Shown here in pieces: positions 19,580-26,678 of a stretch of 54,714 nt of DNA. A program made the position numbers and the translations under genes. The notes beneath the pieces were generated by a model, which was given only the letters and a program-made list of their open reading frames with translations, was not told where the DNA came from and did not search any database. How positions within the stretch are numbered: the stretch's first letter is position 1; each line of letters begins with the position of its first letter. Source of the DNA: an uncultured Bacilli bacterium (GTDB lineage Bacteria > Bacillota_I > Bacilli_A > RF39 > UBA660); the NCBI GenBank assembly GCA_947629935.1, contig CANRFQ010000007.1, forward strand, positions 1 through 54,714. The letters run 5' to 3'.

Positions 19580-20018
19580 ATTTAGTTAATTTTTCTTTTA
19601 TTTTTTTACTTACATCACCCATATCTGCTCGCACTCCAATAAGAGGGGTTATCTTTTTCATAATCATCCCCATGTCTTTAATACTAGTTGGTTTTACTTC
19701 AGCAAATACATCTTCAATTATTTTGGTGATTTCTTCTTCACTTAATTCGGCAGGTAAGTAAACTTTTAAAATTTCGATTTCCTTATTTAAATTATCCACT
19801 AAATCTTGACGATTATAAGTGGCATATTCATCACGAGAAGCAGTACGTACTTTTACTTGTTTTTTTATAACGGTTATTATTTCCTCTTCAGTAAGGTCGC
19901 CTTTTTTATTAATCTGCTCTGCTTGTAAACTTGACTTTAACATTCTTAAAACTGATAGTTTAAATTTATCACCAGTTTTCATGGCTTGTTTTAATTCATT
20001 GTTAATTTGCTCAAGCAT
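19578..20018 (-). CDS. yqeY: GatB/YqeY domain protein
   Basis: 146 residues, standard length. All-helical YqeY fold resembling the tRNA-binding tail of GatB: start MLEQINNELKQAMKTGDK, middle RDEYATYNRQDLVD, then EIEILKVYLPAELSEEEI. Its role is not established but it always follows rpsU in Firmicutes, as here (8-base gap). Confidence 0.93.
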   Translation of the reverse strand: MLEQINNELKQAMKTGDKFKLSVLRMLKSSLQAEQINKKGDLTEEEIITVIKKQVKVRTASRDEYATYNRQDLVDNLNKEIEILKVYLPAELSEEEITKIIEDVFAEVKPTSIKDMGMIMKKITPLIGVRADMGDVSKKIKEKLTK

Positions 20019-20026
20019 ATTTTCAC

Positions 20027-20218
20027 CTAATCTCTTCTTTTGTTCTTCTTTCGAGAATTTTTGATATTTTCTTTTAATTCTTCTCTTTTTACAATTCCAG
20101 GTTTTTTATAAAATTTTCTTTTTTTTATTTCTGAAGGGACACCACTTCTTGCTACTTTAGCTTTGAACTTTTTTAAAGCACTATCAATGTTACCATCTTT
20201 TACGCTAACTTTTGTCAT
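20027..20218 (-). CDS. rpsU: 30S ribosomal protein S21
   Basis: 63 residues from ATG 20218 (MTKVSVKDGNIDSALKKFK), preceded by GGGAGGG. The frame is open to 20281, but that region contains the promoter. Highly basic C-terminus. First gene of the block that runs to recO. Confidence 0.96.
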   Translation of the reverse strand: MTKVSVKDGNIDSALKKFKAKVARSGVPSEIKKRKFYKKPGIVKREELKENIKNSRKKNKRRD

Positions 20219-20245
20219 ATCTTTCCCTCCCTTCGTTACAAGTGT

Positions 20246-20274
20246 ATTATAACACCGAAAATATACTAAGGCAA
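20246..20274 (-). promoter_or_regulatory. Promoter of rpsU-yqeY
   Basis: -35 TTGCCT (20269-20274), 17-bp spacer, perfect -10 TATAAT (20246-20251) on the minus strand; leader about 20 nt. Confidence 0.82.
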
Positions 20275-20278
20275 GAAA

Positions 20279-20314
20279 CAAAGTACTTTTCTTATAAATA
20301 TTTTAAGAACTTTG
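20279..20314 (-). terminator. Weak terminator-like hairpin after the pilin-like gene
   Basis: 10-bp arms with one mismatch (20279-20288 and 20305-20314), 16-nt AT-rich loop, followed by T-rich sequence on the minus strand and then the rpsU promoter. Confidence 0.45.
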
Positions 20315-20315
20315 C

Positions 20316-21431
20316 TTATTTTATAACATAGGGATTATCTTTGGTTCCATCTCCGGTTGCAATTACATCATCTTTTAGATTGATTACAGGCCTTACGCTA
20401 TAAGAACTATTTACGTTAATACCATTGTATAAGTAACGAAAAGTCCGAAAACCATAAAAGACATAAACATAATCAGTATGAGAATCACTAGGTGACAAGC
20501 TCCAAAAAGACTCAGAAGAACCAGCATAATATAGATAATTGGAGATTGTTACTTCTGAACTGTTTGGCGGAAATCCCGCTAGCACTATTTCATCGGCACT
20601 TAATAGTCCTATTTTTAATTTATATACTCCACCATAGTCTCTTAAACTATTATCCGATTGAATAATTGGATCAGAACACGTCAGTTGAGGATTGACTGAT
20701 GAAGTGTTTTGATACAATCTTTGATATGCGCCATAATATAATGTATCCGTTTCACTTCCACTTCCATATGACGTATCATTACAAAATGTTCCATATTCTA
20801 TGTATTGATCATAACTTTTTAAATTATCATAATACCACGCTTCTAATTTTTTCTTTATGGTACTATTTGTTCCTCCATGATCTGTTGTTCCTATATGTTC
20901 TTCATTGTTTGTTGCTATATTTACGCTCTTACATGGATTTAATTTTGTACATGATATTAAATTGTCATATGTATAACCAGTATATTTTCCCATATTATTT
21001 GTACTATTAAACGCACTTTTTCCTATATCACCATCTAATATTAACCTTATTGTCCCATCCCCATTAATACGAACAATGCGCCATAAATTACTATCGCTTG
21101 AATTTAATTTAAGATAATTATTATCGATTGCGCCGCGAAAATAATAACTATCTCCATCATCGTCAACAGTTTGAAATAAGCCACTGCAGGAGTTATCACT
21201 ACTAGTTGGACATCCTTGACTAAAATCAGATACTGTTTTCCTTGATGGATATTTTTGCATTATTTTAGCAGTAAGATGACTATCCTGTTCAAAAATAAGA
21301 GGTTCATTAGTTTTTCTTAAGATTAATTTTGAATGAGTATAATTAGCCAGCATCCCCATCATCAACATAATAAAGCAAAGGAAAAAGGAATAAATTATCG
21401 ATATTGCAATAAAACCATTTTTTTTAGGCAT
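20316..21431 (-). CDS. Pseudopilin-anchored extracellular protein (DUF6273-like domain)
   Basis: 371 residues. The N-terminus (MPKKNGFIAISIIYSFFLCFIML) looks like a prepilin-type signal: basic, Gly-Phe, then one long hydrophobic helix, but the Glu at +5 of true pilins is replaced. The exported part holds WRIVRINGDGTIRLI (residues ~117-131), a Cys-rich middle (about six Cys, possible disulphides) and the ending FWSLSPSD ... YSVRPVINLKDDV, which resembles DUF6273-type domains of gut Firmicutes. Role unknown; likely surface-displayed. It follows the bacteriocin genes but is separated by a strong terminator, so it is probably not part of that operon. Confidence 0.72.
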   Translation of the reverse strand: MPKKNGFIAISIIYSFFLCFIMLMMGMLANYTHSKLILRKTNEPLIFEQDSHLTAKIMQKYPSRKTVSDFSQGCPTSSDNSCSGLFQTVDDDGDSYYFRGAIDNNYLKLNSSDSNLWRIVRINGDGTIRLILDGDIGKSAFNSTNNMGKYTGYTYDNLISCTKLNPCKSVNIATNNEEHIGTTDHGGTNSTIKKKLEAWYYDNLKSYDQYIEYGTFCNDTSYGSGSETDTLYYGAYQRLYQNTSSVNPQLTCSDPIIQSDNSLRDYGGVYKLKIGLLSADEIVLAGFPPNSSEVTISNYLYYAGSSESFWSLSPSDSHTDYVYVFYGFRTFRYLYNGINVNSSYSVRPVINLKDDVIATGDGTKDNPYVIK

Positions 21432-21481
21432 TTTTATTCCTCCTTATTCTGTTTTTATTATAAACTATATTAAATTTAGAC

Positions 21482-21508
21482 ACAAGAAAAAGAAGATTAC
21501 TCTTCTTT
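21482..21508 (-). terminator. Terminator of the bacteriocin operon
   Basis: Perfect 8-bp stem AAAGAAGA/TCTTCTTT (21489-21496, 21501-21508) with a 4-nt loop, followed on the minus strand by T residues. It begins within the stop codon of the last small gene. Confidence 0.87.
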
Positions 21509-21665
21509 AACTTAAATGACTGATATTATGGATAATCGTGCCCACAATTCTACCTAAGTGTAATAAAAAAGTTATAATTTCACTTAGAAAAAAACAAATT
21601 AAGGGAATAAGTAATATTATAATAATTACTTTTAATACTTTATTATTTTTAATTGTATTTAACAT
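21507..21665 (-). CDS. Small membrane protein of the bacteriocin operon (candidate immunity protein)
   Basis: 52 residues, ATG 21663-21665, TAA 21507-21509. Its ATG overlaps the stop of the second peptide (ATGTTAA), so it is translationally coupled to it. Residues 1-12 are basic and polar, residues ~12-36 form one transmembrane helix (LKVIIIILLIPLICFFLSEI), and the tail reads LGRIVGTIIHNISHLS. That tail repeats the core of the second peptide, VGRSLGTAIRMIYS (GR-x2-GT-x-I aligned). It has no double-glycine leader, so it is not an exported peptide. Co-location, coupling and motif sharing suggest self-protection, for instance by occupying the peptide's partner; this is inference. An accessory or third peptide is an alternative. 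Confidence 0.7.
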   Translation of the reverse strand: MLNTIKNNKVLKVIIIILLIPLICFFLSEIITFLLHLGRIVGTIIHNISHLS

Positions 21666-21817
21666 GAGCGATTGCTATAAATCATGCGGATGGCAGTTCC
21701 TAAACTTCTTCCGACATCCATAATGGTATCAATAATTCGACTAATAGCATTTAACATACCAGATGTTATACTAGAACCTCCCTGAATATTAATTAACTGT
21801 GCATTTTCTAACTTCAT
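21659..21817 (-). CDS. Double-glycine leader bacteriocin peptide 2
   Basis: 52 residues, ATG 21815-21817 preceded by an ideal AAAGGAGG. The leader MKLENAQLINIQGG (14 residues) has the hydrophobic spacing and GG end recognised by C39 peptidases. The mature part is 38 residues: cationic, amphipathic, with SSITSGMLNAISRIIDTI, then MDVGRSLGTAIRMIYS, and a single Cys near the C-terminus. Seen: leader, strong ribosome site, position 11 bases after peptide 1. Inferred: one component of a class IIb (two-peptide) bacteriocin, or a peptide signal. No named homologue is claimed. Confidence 0.82.
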   Translation of the reverse strand: MKLENAQLINIQGGSSITSGMLNAISRIIDTIMDVGRSLGTAIRMIYSNRSC

Positions 21818-21828
21818 TTGGACCTCCT

Positions 21829-21972
21829 TTAACTATTGCATGCATAAGGGCGCACAATGCCGTCTATGACCCCTATTAAAAATACAACCCCCGCTCCTAT
21901 TAAAGCGCAGGCGCCAACCGAAAGTGATCCCCCACTAATATCCATTAATTCAGTGTTATCTAATTTCTTAAT
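21829..21972 (-). CDS. Double-glycine leader bacteriocin peptide 1 (apparent ATT start)
   Basis: 47 residues if read from ATT 21970-21972. AAAGGAG (AGGAG at 21981-21985) ends 8 nt before this ATT; a second ATT lies one codon upstream. There is no ATG, GTG or TTG in frame before the leader; the only ATG is inside it (residue 10). Leader MKKLDNTELMDISGG is textbook for C39 substrates. The mature 32 residues are hydrophobic and Gly/Ala-rich with two Cys (7th and 30th), and end in GVIDGIVRPYACNS; they resemble class II peptides of the lactobin/cerein 7B type. Either ATT is a real rare start that limits synthesis, or an ATG has mutated. The intact leader and reading frame argue against a long-dead gene. 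Confidence 0.78.
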   Translation of the reverse strand: MKKLDNTELMDISGGSLSVGACALIGAGVVFLIGVIDGIVRPYACNS

Positions 21973-21985
21973 AATATCAACTCCT

Positions 21986-22426
21986 TTAAAATAATATTGT
22001 TTTCAATTTATGGATCAGTTTTTCTTCTTTTATCTTAACTTTAACTGGCAAATATAAATTATCTATTTGGTACTTTTTGGGTAACTTTATATCTAATTTT
22101 AATAATTGATAATTAACTTGATAGACTTCATCATATTTAATTGCTCCTACTTTTTCTATAGTAAAAGGATAGTTATTTTTATCTATTAAAATATTTTTAG
22201 CTTTTTGGATATCATTGATATCCTCTAAGGTACTATATAAATAATATGAACAACTATTTTCACAAGCTATTATCATTTTCACCTCCTTATAATCAGCCAC
22301 TTTATAAATAAAGCTAAATATCAAGAAAAAAATTACCAACAAAATGTTCATAAGCGTGATACTAAAATAATTCTGCGGCTTCAAACTTAACAAATACCCT
22401 TGATTATTTTCATAGTAATGAACCAT
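21986..22426 (-). CDS. Truncated HlyD-like accessory protein of peptide export
   Basis: 146 residues. ATG 22424-22426 has GAGGAG upstream and overlaps the transporter stop by 17 bases. One transmembrane helix at about residues 24-44, then an extracytoplasmic part with alternating beta-strands (VYQVNYQLLKLDIKLP, LYLPVKVKIKEEKL). Bacteriocin accessory proteins of the HlyD/BlpB type have the same topology but are about 450 residues with a long coiled coil; here the hairpin is missing. Placed between transporter and peptides, it is most likely a minimal membrane-fusion partner of the exporter. Immunity is an alternative role. Confidence 0.62.
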   Translation of the reverse strand: MVHYYENNQGYLLSLKPQNYFSITLMNILLVIFFLIFSFIYKVADYKEVKMIIACENSCSYYLYSTLEDINDIQKAKNILIDKNNYPFTIEKVGAIKYDEVYQVNYQLLKLDIKLPKKYQIDNLYLPVKVKIKEEKLIHKLKTILF

Positions 22427-24482
22427 TATTTAACTCCTCAAAATCAATAACTTGTTCAAATAAATCTTCTAAATTTCGATGGGTAATATAAATAATTGTT
22501 TTATCATTAAATTTGGTACAAATATCTTGGATTATGTTTTTTTCTAAATCTGTTTGGACCTCACTTAATGCTTCATCTAAAATTAAAATTGAAGATTTTT
22601 TAAGTAATGCTCTAGCTAACAAAATCCGCTGCCGCTCGCCACCTGAAAAGTTGGCTATGTTATCACTTATCATAGTGTCATATCTTAACGGCTTTTTCTT
22701 TACTATTTCTTCTAAATGACATATTTCACATATCATTTTAAATCTTTGCGTGCTCACAGTTTGATCAAGGACTATATTATTATAAATAGTGTCAGTAAAT
22801 AAACTTTCTTTTTGAGCAAGATAAGTTATGTTTTTTCGAATAGTATTAAGTCCATAATCTAAAATGTTTATGTTATTTATTTTGATAGCTCCTTCCTTAA
22901 CATCATAAAGACGATATAGTAACTTGCAAAGGGTACTTTTGCCACAACCAGATTTGCCCTTAAACATCACTTTTTGTTTTTCTTTAATTGTCAGGTTTAA
23001 GTTCTTACATATGTAATCATAATTATTATAAGTATAAGTTAAATTTTCAAAGACAATATCGCCCATTAAAAACTTTTCATTAGTATTTTGTAAATTTTCC
23101 TCTTTAAGGTTAGTAAACTCACTTATTTTGTTTAATGATGCTTTCAGATAATTTATTTTTGGTAATAAATTAATTATATTTTTGATTGGATCCAACATAT
23201 AAACTAAAAGGGAGTTAAAAGTTATTAAATCAATGAGAGTAAGGTGGGATTTTAGAATATAATAACAACCAAATGAGGTGATTAAACAAATACCAACTTC
23301 ATTAATAAAATTTTTGACAAAATTATTATAAGTAATTAACTTATTAAAGCTAAAAGTATCTTTTAAAAATAGACAATATTTATATTCAATCTGTTTTTTT
23401 ACCATATCGGGTTTGTGCATATTTTTAAGAGTTAAAAAACTATCAACCTTTTCAATTATTTCATTATTAAATTTGGTATCAAACTCGATATTTCGAACAA
23501 TTTTCTTGTAGATAATAGGACTAAATATTAATCCGGCTATAATATAAATAATTATAATTAGTAAAAGAAGAAAAAATAATTTATTATTTATACTATAAAG
23601 AAAAATGGCCGAGGCAATGCCTAATAATAGATCAAGGAAAATAGTAACAAAAATTTTTGAAAATAAATCTTTAATTTCATTTATTTCTTGAACTCTAGTT
23701 ACTATTTCTCCAGTTGTTCTATTATTAATAACATTTAAAGGAAGAGAAAATAAGTGGTTTAAAAAAGGTATCATAACTTTTAAATCAATATTCTTATTTA
23801 AATAAGTTTCATAATAATCTTTAAGATAACTTAATATGACTTTAAATACGGTTAAAAACAGAAAAAAGATACATAAAGTCTTAAAAGTCTTTAGATTATT
23901 ATTATTAATTTCATTTATAGATATTTTAAAGTAAAAACTAGTTATGATGTTGATTAAGGTAAAAATGACGCTTGTCAAGAGTAACTTTATAATGAGATTT
24001 TTTTCGCTTGGTACTAAGTTAATAAGGTAATTTAGAATGTTTTGGGGTTTAGCCATTTTTGGAAGTTTAGAGGCTGGAATTAGTTTTATAATAACATTAG
24101 TCCAAGCTAAGCAAAATTCTGCCAAATTAATATTAACTATTCCTTTAGCAGGATCCATAAGCATAACGGTATTTTTAACTTGATTATATCTATAAATTAC
24201 GACAAAGTGACTATATTGATTTTCCAACTGCAAATGGGCGATTACGGGAAAAGTCATTTCTTTTATTTTCTCAGGATCAACTTTTAATCCCACTGCATCA
24301 AAGCCATATTTTTTCGCAGCTTCAATTAAATGAAATGCTGTTGTTCCTAATCTAGTTGTAAAAGTGTCTTGAATTATAGTTTCCAAAGGAATATAACCAT
24401 CAAAATATTTAATAATTGAAAGTAAACAACAGGCCCCACAATCTTTTAAATCAGCTTGTCTTACAATAACATTTTTCTGCAA
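22410..24482 (-). CDS. Peptidase-containing ABC exporter (C39 family) for double-glycine peptides
   Basis: 690 residues; TTG start at 24480-24482 with GGGAGGG in front. Three parts. A C39 peptidase domain (1-~135) carries catalytic Cys15 in DCGACC, His92 in SHFVVIY and Asp110 in MDPAKG. A six-helix membrane domain spans ~160-430. An ATP-binding domain has Walker A GKSGCGKST, signature FSGGERQRILLARAL, Walker B ILILDEALS and the switch His in YITHR. All catalytic residues are present, so it should cut leaders after Gly-Gly and export the mature peptides. Its substrates are encoded directly downstream (21829-21972 and 21659-21817). First gene of the operon, divergent from the spoIIIAH-like gene. 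Confidence 0.95.
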   Translation of the reverse strand: MQKNVIVRQADLKDCGACCLLSIIKYFDGYIPLETIIQDTFTTRLGTTAFHLIEAAKKYGFDAVGLKVDPEKIKEMTFPVIAHLQLENQYSHFVVIYRYNQVKNTVMLMDPAKGIVNINLAEFCLAWTNVIIKLIPASKLPKMAKPQNILNYLINLVPSEKNLIIKLLLTSVIFTLINIITSFYFKISINEINNNNLKTFKTLCIFFLFLTVFKVILSYLKDYYETYLNKNIDLKVMIPFLNHLFSLPLNVINNRTTGEIVTRVQEINEIKDLFSKIFVTIFLDLLLGIASAIFLYSINNKLFFLLLLIIIIYIIAGLIFSPIIYKKIVRNIEFDTKFNNEIIEKVDSFLTLKNMHKPDMVKKQIEYKYCLFLKDTFSFNKLITYNNFVKNFINEVGICLITSFGCYYILKSHLTLIDLITFNSLLVYMLDPIKNIINLLPKINYLKASLNKISEFTNLKEENLQNTNEKFLMGDIVFENLTYTYNNYDYICKNLNLTIKEKQKVMFKGKSGCGKSTLCKLLYRLYDVKEGAIKINNINILDYGLNTIRKNITYLAQKESLFTDTIYNNIVLDQTVSTQRFKMICEICHLEEIVKKKPLRYDTMISDNIANFSGGERQRILLARALLKKSSILILDEALSEVQTDLEKNIIQDICTKFNDKTIIYITHRNLEDLFEQVIDFEELNNGSLL

Positions 24483-24614
24483 ATTTTCCCTCCCTTCATT
24501 AGTAATATTATAGATAAATAATCGATTTCCTTTTTTTTCTGAAAATTTTTTTAAAAAAGTAATAATTTCTTGCCGTCCGCATAATAATTATTAGAATACA
24601 TGGAGGTGTTAACA

Positions 24615-25106
24615 TTGATTAACAAACAAAATTTGTGGTTTTTGACCCTATTTAGTCTTATCTTAGTTTTAAGTATTTATTATCTTACAATGCCCGATGA
24701 AGTCCTACAAACAATTAAATCAACAAATAACGAAACTAAAGAAACTGTTGAATTAAAAGATAGCGATGCTTTAGCAGCTTTACGTGTCGAAGCAGATGAA
24801 GAAACATTAAATGAAATGAACACGCTTCAAGAAGTATTACTAAATGAAAGCGCCACTGTGAAAGAAAAAAATGATGCCTACGAAGCTTTAAAAGAACTAA
24901 ATCAAAATAAAGGTAAAGAAGAAGAAATTGAAAAAAGCATCAGCGAAAATCACAAATTAAAAAGTTTTGTTAAAATTAAAGGCGATCAAATTCAAGTTGT
25001 CATTTCAAATAAACAACATGATGAAGCACTAGCAAATAGCATTATAAGAACAGTACAAAAGAGCTTTGAAACCCGAATGTATATAACAGTAAAATTTCAA
25101 TCTTAA
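24615..25106 (+). CDS. spoIIIAH: SpoIIIAH-like stage III sporulation protein
   Basis: 163 residues from TTG 24615 (MINKQNLWFLTLFSLILVLSIYY). The earlier ATG at 24600 is part of the ribosome site (GGAGGTG), so TTG is preferred. N-terminal helix at ~8-26, a Glu-rich coiled-coil region (~60-110), then a C-terminal ring-building motif-like domain with VKIKGDQIQVVIS. SpoIIIAH is the mother-cell half of the channel that links the two cells of a sporangium by binding SpoIIQ. The other spoIIIA genes are not in the window; isolated copies of this gene are unusual in Bacillus. Confidence 0.85.
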   Translation: MINKQNLWFLTLFSLILVLSIYYLTMPDEVLQTIKSTNNETKETVELKDSDALAALRVEADEETLNEMNTLQEVLLNESATVKEKNDAYEALKELNQNKGKEEEIEKSISENHKLKSFVKIKGDQIQVVISNKQHDEALANSIIRTVQKSFETRMYITVKFQS

Positions 25107-25127
25107 GAGTTTTTTAGGTCTTTAACT

Positions 25128-25188
25128 CTCACTTATATATACCATTATTCATAAAATAAAATGGAAATGGTTATAAAATGAAAGTGAG
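25128..25188 (+). promoter_or_regulatory. Sigma-K-like promoter and hairpin before gerE
   Basis: CATAAAATA at 25150-25158 fits the sigma-K -10 pattern CATANNNTA, with AC at 25131-25132 as a minimal -35 seventeen bases earlier. The region also forms an imperfect inverted repeat: CTCACTT (25128-25134) with AAGTGAG (25182-25188), and ACCATT (25141-25146) with AATGGT (25166-25171). The last arm overlaps the gerE ribosome site. Bacillus gerE is transcribed by sigma-K, which supports the promoter call; the hairpin effect is inferred. Confidence 0.45.
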
Positions 25189-25196
25189 GTTAAGTC

Positions 25197-25403
25197 ATGA
25201 AAAAAAATATCCTAACGCAAAGAGAACAAGAAGTATTTGAACTTCTAGTTTTAAATAAATCAACTAAGGAAATAGCAACTTTTTTAGGCATTAGTGAAAA
25301 AACTGTTAGAAATCATATTTCCAATGCCATGCAAAAGCTTGGTGTTAAAGGACGTGCTCAAGCCGTTGTAGAATTAATAAAATTAGGGGAATTATCAATA
25401 TAA
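25197..25403 (+). CDS. gerE: Late sporulation transcription factor GerE
   Basis: 68 residues, a stand-alone LuxR-type helix-turn-helix with no receiver domain. It is extremely similar to Bacillus GerE (74 residues): LTQREQEVFELLV, then SEKTVRNHISNAMQKLGVKG and QAVVELIKLGEL. GerE controls late spore-coat genes in the mother cell. AGTGAGG lies before the ATG. It stands between spoIIIAH-like and gerM genes, all on the plus strand. Confidence 0.93.
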   Translation: MKKNILTQREQEVFELLVLNKSTKEIATFLGISEKTVRNHISNAMQKLGVKGRAQAVVELIKLGELSI

Positions 25404-25427
25404 AAGTCTTAATGACTTTTTTATTTT
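25402..25427 (+). terminator. Terminator after gerE
   Basis: 7-bp stem AAAAGTC/GACTTTT (25402-25408, 25414-25420) with a 5-nt loop, continuing into T residues. It touches the gerE stop. Confidence 0.8.
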
Positions 25428-25473
25428 GGTATATTTTCTTTTAACTTTTTATATACTTTATTAGGTGATTTAA

Positions 25474-26421
25474 ATGCTTAAACGTGCGACTTTAAGAAAA
25501 CTAACTATAGCAACTTGCGCTCTATTAATTTTAGGAATTTTATATCTTTTCCCTACTAAAAATGATACTCGTTACCAAACAGAGAAAAAATATATTAGTG
25601 TCACCGAAAATAAGAATAATATTTTTTTAATTGATGAAAATAATTATGTAGCCATGACAGATATCGTCATAAATAATAAAACTCCCGAAAAAAAAGCCCG
25701 TGAGCTATTAGAAACATTAGTTATAGGCAGCAAAAAAAGTGAATATATTCCCAATGGCTTTAAAGCAATAATTCCCAAAAACACGAAGATTAATTCTCTA
25801 CAATTAGAAAATAATTTATTAAAAGTAGATTTTTCGAAAAAGTTTTTAGATGTCTCTTTAGAAAACGAAGAAAAAATGATTGAAGCAATTGTTTATTCTC
25901 TTACAAGTATTGATGGAGTTAAGAAAGTCATGATATTTGTAGATGGCGAAATTTTAAATGCCCTACCCAATTCTAAAAAAAGTTTACCTGAAGTATTAGA
26001 TCGTCGTTATGGCATTAATAAAGTCTATGACTTAGATAATTATAAAGACACCACTAAAACAACAGTTTATTATATTAGTAAATTTGCCAATAATTATTAT
26101 TATGTTCCTATTACTAAAATCAATAATGACGCCCGAGATAAAGTAGAAATAATTATTAGTGAGCTTAAAAGCAATCCAATTTATCAAACTAATTTAATGA
26201 GCTATTTAAAAGCCAATGCGGAATTACAAGACTACGAAATTAAAGAAAATAGTATTAACCTATCTTTTAATGAAAATCTATTTAATGAATTAGAGGAACA
26301 AAAAATAAAAGAAGAAGTAAAATATACTATTTCCCTTTCTATTAAAGATAATTTGGATATCGAGGAAGTAATATTTTCAGTTAATAATCAAGAAATCGAC
26401 AAATGCTCGAAAAAATGTTGA
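25474..26421 (+). CDS. gerM: GerM-like spore protein with two GerMN domains
   Basis: 315 residues; ATG preceded by AGGTGA. N-terminal membrane/lipoprotein-like helix (residues ~9-26, with a Cys at 15). Two GerMN domains follow: ~55-165 (KARELLETLVIGSKKSEYIPNG, LLKVDFSKKFLD, IVYSLTSIDGVKKVMIFVDG) and ~195-305 (VEIIISELKSN, INLSFNENLFNE, YTISLSI). In Bacillus GerM is an exported protein needed for sporulation and germination, helping to assemble the SpoIIIAG/AH-SpoIIQ complex, so the nearby spoIIIAH-like gene fits. It ends with a short Cys/Lys tail. Confidence 0.9.
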   Translation: MLKRATLRKLTIATCALLILGILYLFPTKNDTRYQTEKKYISVTENKNNIFLIDENNYVAMTDIVINNKTPEKKARELLETLVIGSKKSEYIPNGFKAIIPKNTKINSLQLENNLLKVDFSKKFLDVSLENEEKMIEAIVYSLTSIDGVKKVMIFVDGEILNALPNSKKSLPEVLDRRYGINKVYDLDNYKDTTKTTVYYISKFANNYYYVPITKINNDARDKVEIIISELKSNPIYQTNLMSYLKANAELQDYEIKENSINLSFNENLFNELEEQKIKEEVKYTISLSIKDNLDIEEVIFSVNNQEIDKCSKKC

Positions 26422-26465
26422 AAATCCCAGTAATTTGATTTATAATCAATTTACGAAAGCTTGCT

Positions 26466-26542
26466 GTCCTGATAGCTCAGCTGGATAGAGCATACGCCTT
26501 CTAAGCGTACGGTCGAGGGTTCGAATCCCCCTCAGGACACCA
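26466..26542 (+). tRNA. tRNA-Arg (anticodon TCT)
   Basis: Full cloverleaf, 77 bases including the encoded CCA. Acceptor stem GTCCTGA/TCAGGAC, D-arm GCTCAGCTGGATAGAGC, anticodon stem TACGC/GCGTA with loop CTTCTAA (anticodon TCT, reads AGA), T-arm with GGTTCGAATCC. It is 44 bases after gerM. Confidence 0.97.
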
Positions 26543-26551
26543 GATAGATAA

Positions 26552-26585
26552 AAAACTCGGACTTTTGTAGTTCGAGTTTTAAAAT
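26552..26585 (+). terminator. Terminator after tRNA-Arg
   Basis: 8-bp outer stem AAAACTCG/CGAGTTTT (26552-26559, 26573-26580) with a further partly paired loop; the tail is only moderately T-rich. Confidence 0.6.
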
Positions 26586-26678
26586 GCTAACTATTAAATT
26601 GAAAGTAGTTTTATTTTGTCAATTTAGAAAAACACACTTGCATATTGGCAACCAATATGTATTATAATGTTTTTTATA

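Noticed and set aside
20699-21010. 103-codon plus-strand frame inside the pseudopilin-like gene
   Set aside because: Composition (many His/Tyr/Met) is that of an antisense shadow; the opposite frame has family motifs.
21538-21723. 61-codon plus-strand frame over the bacteriocin peptides
   Set aside because: The minus strand has three small frames with ribosome sites and double-glycine leaders; the plus frame has none.
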